Origin: Ustilago trichophora
Lineage: Eukaryota; Basidiomycota; Ustilaginomycetes; Ustilaginales; Ustilaginaceae
Direction: 5' to 3'
NCBI GenBank assembly: GCA_900323505.1
Contig: OOIN01000042.1
Coordinates: 1-64,000 of the forward strand
DNA: 64,000 nucleotides
Position 1 is the stretch's first letter. Every line of letters starts with the position of its first letter. Position numbers and translations under genes: made by a program. A model generated the notes under the pieces. That model was given only the letters and a program-made list of their open reading frames with translations. It did not search any database and was not told the origin of the DNA. Shown piece by piece: positions 58,472 to 64,000 of the stretch.

Positions 58472-59118
58472 GTCACCTCCACCCCTCGACCGCACAAAAC
58501 TTCACCTTGCACCATACCACACACTTGTCGCAGGCAGCTTTGCTCTCATCAGAAGAAGAAAGCGTGGTCCTCAGAGCGGGCAAGCGTTTCTTTCACCCTT
58601 TGCCATCATGCCGTTTTATGCCAACGTTTGAATGCTTATGATCCCCCCCCCCGCCCCCCCAACACTGTCTCGTTTTTGAAATGCCAAAATAGCTTCTTCA
58701 TTCTGCATCGCGTGTACTGATTGTGATCAACATCTTACCACAGATAGAGCCAGCGGGTTTTCAACTGTTGTTTTCTGAATCCAATGAGGCATTCTGCTTG
58801 ATGGGAGGTGGATCTTTTTGACTGCATCTCGGGTTGAAATCGTTGATGTTGATGGAGCGAAGATTTTTTTTTCTCAATGGTTGCCGAAAGCTAATCGAAG
58901 CATGATCGTGAACGCTGAAACCGAACCAGTGGAAAGTGAGTGTAAAGTTGAGGCAAATGGGAAAAGATTTATTATAAAAATATATATGTACAAAAGAATC
59001 AAACGATACACATGATGATACAACTAGGACGCTGAATCTAGTTGCATCTTTTTAAAAGGCTCTGTTGCACCAGTGCCGAAAAAGAGAAGAAAGATGATGA
59101 TTTCAACTTTGCACGCAC
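58472..59118. other. Convergent 3' region with C-tract
   Basis: No gene is seen. A C10-G-C7 tract lies at 58643-58660. A/T-rich sequence near 58980 probably belongs to the eIF4E 3' end. Confidence 0.5.
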
Positions 59119-59967
59119 TTAGACAACGGTCTTCTTGCCCTTCTTCTTCTCGCTCTCCTTGTGACTCTGGAATTCGACATCGCTCGTCAAACCAGAACCG
59201 ATCTTGGCATCGATATCGTATCCGAGGACGTTAACCTTGAACTGTTTGCCAATGTCCAAAAGCTTTGCGGCCAACTCGTCCGTGTCTTCTGCCTTTCTTG
59301 TCCAGATTGCGATTCGGTAAAAGTTGGCACGAGCCGACATGATGACACCGGTGACAAGCTCATCTTCGGGGCTGCTGCTAGGAGGAGGTACACCGTTGGG
59401 GAAAGGTGCTTCGAGGGTCTCGCCGATGGCGGCGAGCATTGTGTAGAGCCACAATCGGTCAATCTGGGCACGCGTCTTGTCACGCGGCAATTGAATCGAC
59501 CATTTACCACCGTTGGTGTTGGCCGGATCTTCCCAAGCTGGTTTGACTCCTTGCTTGAAGAGGTAGTAGTTGGCTTTTTGGGGAAGTTCCGAGGGGGGCA
59601 CGACGTTGTTATAGAGACCCCAGAACTCTTCGACGCTGTCAAAATCGACGACCTTGTTCATGTCGTCACCCCAGCTTTCTTTTGTGCCTCGTGCGGAAGC
59701 CATGCCTTTCTGGGATGGGTTGTCGAACCAGAGAGTCCAAGAGTTGTACAAGGGGTGCTTGACGTTAAAGTTGGTAGCGTCGGAAAAGACGGTGCGGTAC
59801 TCGTTGGCGTCGGTATTTGACGATGCACCAGCAGCAGCAGCGTCGGTGTTCGTGGCGTCGTCAGAGGTGGAGGGAACATCGCCGTTGACAGTCTGGTTGA
59901 CGGCAGAGTCGAGAGCGGCCTTGGAGGCGTCGGCTGGAAGCTTGGGGAGGTCGGTAGTGGCCGACAT
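59119..59967 (-). CDS. Translation initiation factor eIF4E
   Basis: The ATG at 59967 (MSATTDLPKLP) gives 282 residues in one exon. The first 70 residues are a low-complexity leader. The cap-binding fold follows: HPLYNSWTLWFDNPSQKG, VEEFWGLYNNVVPPSELP, KPAWEDPANTNGGKWSIQLP (cap-stacking Trp and Glu) and FYRIAIWTRKAED. An insert, APFPNGVPPPSSSPEDE, lies before the helix leading to VTGVIMSARANFYRI. A basic KKKGKKTVV tail ends the protein. It binds the mRNA cap and eIF4G. The C-terminal tail and Pro-rich insert are longer than in yeast. Confidence 0.95.
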   Translation of the reverse strand: MSATTDLPKLPADASKAALDSAVNQTVNGDVPSTSDDATNTDAAAAGASSNTDANEYRTVFSDATNFNVKHPLYNSWTLWFDNPSQKGMASARGTKESWGDDMNKVVDFDSVEEFWGLYNNVVPPSELPQKANYYLFKQGVKPAWEDPANTNGGKWSIQLPRDKTRAQIDRLWLYTMLAAIGETLEAPFPNGVPPPSSSPEDELVTGVIMSARANFYRIAIWTRKAEDTDELAAKLLDIGKQFKVNVLGYDIDAKIGSGLTSDVEFQSHKESEKKKGKKTVV

Positions 59968-60757
59968 TGTGGTTCGATAAGACGTGAGTTGCAGAGATGA
60001 ATGCAATCGAAGCTGCAAGGATTATGCGTAACTATACAGAGAGAAGCTGGATATGAACGACACAGAGGTGATCGTCAATGCGCAAAAGCTGTGGATGCGT
60101 AAAGAAGGGTCGAAATCCGGGGTGGCTGTAACAGAAGCAAAGTATGCACTACGAGGGGTAATCCAAGCGAATCTGTCGCAGTCGAATGCTGATGTGAATG
60201 TGCGTGTGGTTGTAGCAGATGTTGAATGCCGCTACAGGAAGAAGAAAGGAGATGACGATAAAGAGGACGAGAGGTTGGATGATGGCAAAGAATACAACGA
60301 GTCAAAGCTGAGAAGAATCTCAAGAGGCAAAAGAGAAGAGAGAGGGCATCATACAGTACCCACGCCGAAACACTTGCAGTACGCACCGCAAAAGTGCTAA
60401 AAAAGTTGCAGTTGGAGCTCAGTCTAAGATTTGCGCGCTTTTGCCTTGGCTTTTGGTTGCTGCGCCCTCTGAAAAATTCGCGGCTTGGTTGCTCACTCGC
60501 TATATCAATATAAAAAATTCTAAATTGGAAGCTTTGAGTGAATACAAATTTCATTCTGCTTCATATTCAATCTTGAGGATGGCTTTGGCGGATCGTCACA
60601 ATCCTCACCTTGCATCGGCGTTGCGCTGTTGCCCGATCCGGATCCAGCTACAGGCCTTCTCATTTGGCTTCTTCGAACCAACACCTTTTGCTGTCTGTCT
60701 GATTAAGGATACAATTGCCAAGGATTGTGGGTCATCCTTGGGCTTGTTCAATTGCAC
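59968..60757. other. eIF4E upstream region and TAF8 3' region
   Basis: No supported gene is seen. There is a small, charge-biased frame at 60053-60400 without family features. Confidence 0.5.
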
Positions 60758-62785
60758 CTACACCTTCCACTTGCGCATTCTCTTGACCGACCTTGGGTGA
60801 TTGCTACTGGTCGCACCCGTTCTCGCTCCCGATTGCGGGTTACCTCCACCTCCAGCTAGGCCACCGCTAGCAATCGTGCTGCCTGGGGCGTACCAGACAT
60901 TCTTGTAGTTCACCGGGCCAGGCACCCTCACCCCCAGCTTGTCTCCGCCCACACCGCTGTCTCCGCCTAACGTACCTCCGTAAGAATCTACGTTTGAAGC
61001 GACAATCGACTGCGACCTTGACCTATATCCTCCTGCACCTGGAGCTGCATTAGGATTCGACCCAAAGTAGTGCCCGTACACTCCGCCTGGTGTGGGCGGG
61101 TATGGTGCCATCGGACCTCCTGCGGTTGCTGAGACAGGTGTGAGCGGGGACATGAGCGGCTCGCCTCCCCAGCCCATCGACATGCCCATGCCCAACGGTG
61201 TGCCAGGAACACCGCTCGCATTGCCATTTGCGCCCAACGCTGCTGTGGACGGTCTCCGGCTACCAATGGGTGTCGACGGCTGCGATGGCGAGTGGAGCGC
61301 CGAATTCGGTAGACTGATCTTGCTTTTAAGTCGTAGCGTCAGTCCGCTTCCACCACCGCTTGCCGGTGTCTTGGGCACCACAAAGCCACCACTTGAAGTC
61401 GCAGTCGACGTTGCTGAAGCACCAGTTGGTGCATTAATCTCCTTGTCGGCCGGAGACTGTACTCCGCTCCCTCCCGCAGCTGTTGCTCCATTCCGTGTCG
61501 AAGACGCATACGCCATCGCAGCGGCCCCATCCGTGTTTTGGATCAACTTTCTTAACGAGGCCTCGACCAGCCTCGCATTCGCCAGCTTTCGGTTGACCAG
61601 CATCAATGGATCCTTCCTCTCCTTACCCGCTCCTTCCTCCTGATCCGCACCGCCCAGCGAAGATCCATATGCATTGGTAGGGAACGCGGGCGTCTGCACC
61701 CACGCATGTCTTGGAGGCATTCCTGGCAAGTGTCGAGGTACGACATGGTCTGCGACTCTCCGCCATGCTTGCTCGCCCGATGTGAGTGCACGAAGATCTC
61801 GCGTCCAAGATGATAAAGAGGCATTGCCTTGATCGGCAGAGTTGGGTTGACGAAACTTTGCTTGTCGGCGTTCCTTCTTTGCGAGAACGCGCGAGATGTC
61901 ATACTTGCGTTTAGCAACTCGAGCATGCACGGCAGCACGGCGATTGCCATGTTCGTCGTCCGATTCGCTGCTGACGGACCATGCGTCCATCTCGGAGCCA
62001 TCATCTGAATCCGACGGCAAGAAAGAGTTGCTTCCTTCGACCCAATCTGCGTCTTCGTCCTCGCTTTCCTTCTCAACCCGTGATCTTGAAGTTCTCCTCT
62101 TGGCTTTATACGTCTGTGGCGCACTGACGTTCACCCTGGCCTTGCCACGAGCCTTTGCACTCGCTTGCTTTCTTGCATCCTCGCCTTGGCCATCTCTCAG
62201 CTGCTCACGATGAAAGTCGCGCAGCTCGCGAATGGGCTGACCATGCGTTTCCAGCGCATACAAAAGGTCTCTTGCAGAGGGCTGATCTCGACACGCCAAC
62301 TCAGCCGCATGTGTCGCAGCCGAAAACACCGAGGTGAGAAACTTCTTGGTAAGCTGGCTAACTTCATGCAGTGCCGAAGCGGTCGTCGCATCAAAGCCGG
62401 CGCGTGTCGCTTGCACTGCGATCAGCTGAAAGAGCGCTTCGTTCGCGCTGTGTTGGTCGACGTGGGGGATCGAATACGGAATGCGCGAGGATGAGGCGAT
62501 AGAGGTGAGGGATGGGCAATGTGTGATGGATCTCTGCTTGCGCTTGGGTTGATAAGGTTTCTCGTTGTCCGCTGAGGAAGCCTCATGGATTGTTGGGTTC
62601 GAAGAGGAGATGTTGTCGGCCTGCAGCTGCTGTTGTGATGGTGTCGAAGGGGCAGACTTGTCAGCACTGGATGAGGTGAGACTTGCATCGGCTGCTGCGC
62701 GACCGCTAGTTTTGGATCCTCCACCGCCAAACAGGGCTGCCGAGGACGAAGTCACGGCCCAGCTAGGCACACTTCCTGTGGGCAT
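60758..62785 (-). CDS. TAF8: TAF8-like TFIID subunit with histone fold
   Basis: The ATG at 62785 (MPTGSVPSWAV) is chosen because the upstream extension starts only at GTG; it gives 675 residues. A Bromo_TP-type histone fold is seen in HSANEALFQLIAVQATRAGF through SALHEVSQLTKKFLTSVFSA to PSARDLLYALETHGQPIREL. The later segment PRHLPGMPPRHAWVQTPAFP matches the Pro-rich block typical of TAF8, where LP-P-HT and TP residues recur. The rest is Gly/Ser/Pro-rich, and the C-terminus is basic (SVKRMRKWKV). TAF8 pairs with TAF10 in TFIID. A SPT7-type protein is the main alternative, but the Pro block favours TAF8. Confidence 0.75.
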   Translation of the reverse strand: MPTGSVPSWAVTSSSAALFGGGGSKTSGRAAADASLTSSSADKSAPSTPSQQQLQADNISSSNPTIHEASSADNEKPYQPKRKQRSITHCPSLTSIASSSRIPYSIPHVDQHSANEALFQLIAVQATRAGFDATTASALHEVSQLTKKFLTSVFSAATHAAELACRDQPSARDLLYALETHGQPIRELRDFHREQLRDGQGEDARKQASAKARGKARVNVSAPQTYKAKRRTSRSRVEKESEDEDADWVEGSNSFLPSDSDDGSEMDAWSVSSESDDEHGNRRAAVHARVAKRKYDISRVLAKKERRQAKFRQPNSADQGNASLSSWTRDLRALTSGEQAWRRVADHVVPRHLPGMPPRHAWVQTPAFPTNAYGSSLGGADQEEGAGKERKDPLMLVNRKLANARLVEASLRKLIQNTDGAAAMAYASSTRNGATAAGGSGVQSPADKEINAPTGASATSTATSSGGFVVPKTPASGGGSGLTLRLKSKISLPNSALHSPSQPSTPIGSRRPSTAALGANGNASGVPGTPLGMGMSMGWGGEPLMSPLTPVSATAGGPMAPYPPTPGGVYGHYFGSNPNAAPGAGGYRSRSQSIVASNVDSYGGTLGGDSGVGGDKLGVRVPGPVNYKNVWYAPGSTIASGGLAGGGGNPQSGARTGATSSNHPRSVKRMRKWKV

Positions 62786-63330
62786 GGTTGCAGGTCTCGG
62801 GTCGGTGCCCTTGCGAAGAGCGTGGGTATCAAAAGCGGAGAAGGGTGGAAGAATGGTGGTGTATTGGTCAAGATGCGACGTGCATTCGAGATTCAAGTCG
62901 CTCGCATCCACTAACACTCAACCACGGCAAGCCTTGCGTGGATTTTAGATCGGAGATGGTAGCTGAATCGCTCTAACAAAAGCTTATTTTTCCGCCTCCA
63001 CTTTCTTGAAATCACATTATGCTCAGATCACGTCTTTCTCCAACCACCAAGCCTTCGGTTCTTCTCTGAACTTTCCACGTTGAACCACCGCACTCTCTGC
63101 AGCGGAAAGAGTTCATGGCCGCTGCTGGACCCTTGTTGTTTGCTACAGCCATCTGTCGAGCCTCTGTCCAGTGTTACACCGTGTCCAGTGCTACACCGTG
63201 CACTAGAATCAGTCTCTGCTCCTTCTACTCTACCACCACCAACATCGAAACGCACCTCGCACGAGCAAAACGACTTGCGGAACTTCGACGCAGATTCTCG
63301 GAACCTCCTTCTCCGGGATCCAACATCACA
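62786..63330. other. Divergent promoter region
   Basis: No gene is seen between the divergently transcribed TAF8 and phosphatase genes. Confidence 0.5.
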
Positions 63331-63968
63331 ATGTCATTCCAGCCACTCTACAAGTATGTCGACCGCGACACCCTCGCTGAGCAGGTTCGAAAGCATGCCG
63401 CAGACCCAACTCAGCGCGAGGTGGCTATCGTGGACGTTAGAGGTAAGTTCTCGCCATCGCTGCTCATCACTATCTGTCTCTCTTTATCGCTCTGTAATGC
63501 TGAACTGATTCGCACTTCGTTGCATCATGCTCTCGCTGGTACAGACGACGACTTTGAAGGAGGCAACATAGTCTCTGCCACCAACCACCCTTCCTCAAAA
63601 TTTGCCGACGAAATCCAAGATCTGATCTACGGCCCATTGAAGGATTATAAGCAGGTCGTCTTCCACTGTCATCTTTCGCAACAGCGCGGTCCAAAGGCTG
63701 CAGGACAGTACGCACAGGCGAGACAAGCTGCGTTGGAGACCGGCAAGCTGAAAGATGAAGCACAGCCCAAGCAAGACGTTCTTGTCCTCAGAGGCGGCTT
63801 TAGCGAGTTCCAAGACAAATACAAGGTGAGTCAAAAGATACCAACTCCCAGGGCCAGCATTCAAGAAGAAAGATGGCTGATTCGGATGACATTCTGCGTC
63901 CGGAGGAACAGAAAGATCCAGCGGTGGTGGAAAAGTACGATGCTTCCGCTTGGGAGTTCCGGAATTAG
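63331..63968 (+). CDS. Rhodanese-fold Cdc25-like phosphatase (Ych1/Ibp1 type)
   Basis: There are three exons, 63331-63442, 63545-63825 and 63912-63968, with consistent phases. The last exon codes KDPAVVEKYDASAWEFRN and the stop. The product has 149 residues, the size of yeast Ych1 and fission yeast Ibp1. The rhodanese-type active-site loop is FHCHLSQQRGPKAAG, a Cys-five residues-Arg signature, flanked by EVAIVDVRDDDFEGGNIVSA at the N-terminal half and DVLVLRGGFSEFQDKY at the end. These proteins are related to Cdc25 and to the arsenate reductase Acr2; biological substrates are poorly known. The gene lies entirely inside the window, ending 32 bp before its edge. Confidence 0.88.
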
Positions 63969-64000
63969 ATTGCAGCCTCCTGTATCCTCGCTACCTCACA

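Noticed and set aside
1..64000. CRISPR arrays, operons, secondary-metabolite cluster
   Set aside because: Eukaryotic gene structure throughout; no spaced repeats of CRISPR type, and no core biosynthetic enzyme such as a PKS or NRPS.

Overview
The window is the left end of a chromosome from a smut-type basidiomycete. It opens with 24 uninterrupted CCCTAA units, the C-rich strand of the TTAGGG telomere. The genes are compact, moderately GC-rich and carry short GT-AG introns (about 25 to 110 nt). The gene set (ATG1, MSH4, SNU13, SAR1, TAF8, the R2 subunit of ribonucleotide reductase) and protein style point to Ustilaginales. I cannot name the species from sequence alone.

The first 10 kb are accessory. 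A tyrosine recombinase frame runs straight into the telomere at base 147, so the telomere sits inside the gene. It is followed by a 107-bp direct repeat (951-1057 and 1390-1496). Between and beside the repeats lie a hairpin and an A+T-rich pogo/Tigger-like DNA transposon at 1497-3421, with an intact DDD transposase that ends in a PCNA-binding (PIP-box) motif. Next come two orphan open frames with no start, a small unknown gene, a secreted NucA/NucB-type DNase whose two halves do not join in frame by any GT-AG intron I can find, and a full-length, apparently intact rvt gene. rvt is a reverse-transcriptase-related cellular gene, not a retrotransposon. A Cys-rich protein with a C-terminal anchor follows at 11.1 kb.

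From about 11.8 kb to the end the sequence is ordinary core genome. In order: RNR small subunit, an alpha/beta hydrolase, a secreted class II aldolase-like protein that has lost its metal ligands, a mitochondrial-type unknown, SNU13, MSH4 (16 exons that I can join in frame throughout), SQT1/AAMP, ATG1, an acyl-CoA thioesterase, a GILT-family protein possibly spliced to a membrane protein, a RING protein, an INP1-like protein, a GRE2-like reductase, an amino-acid permease, an alpha-arrestin with PY motifs, MDM35, NRK1, SAR1, eIF4E, TAF8 and a Cdc25/rhodanese phosphatase. These are independent housekeeping genes, not an operon or cluster.

For the spliced genes I worked out exon boundaries by eye from donor and acceptor sites and reading-frame phase; they are given in each entry. 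Many intergenic regions carry short runs of the palindromic unit GTACTGTAC/GTACAGTAC. The strongest candidates for unusual biology are the rvt gene, the PIP box on the transposase, and the telomere-truncated recombinase.
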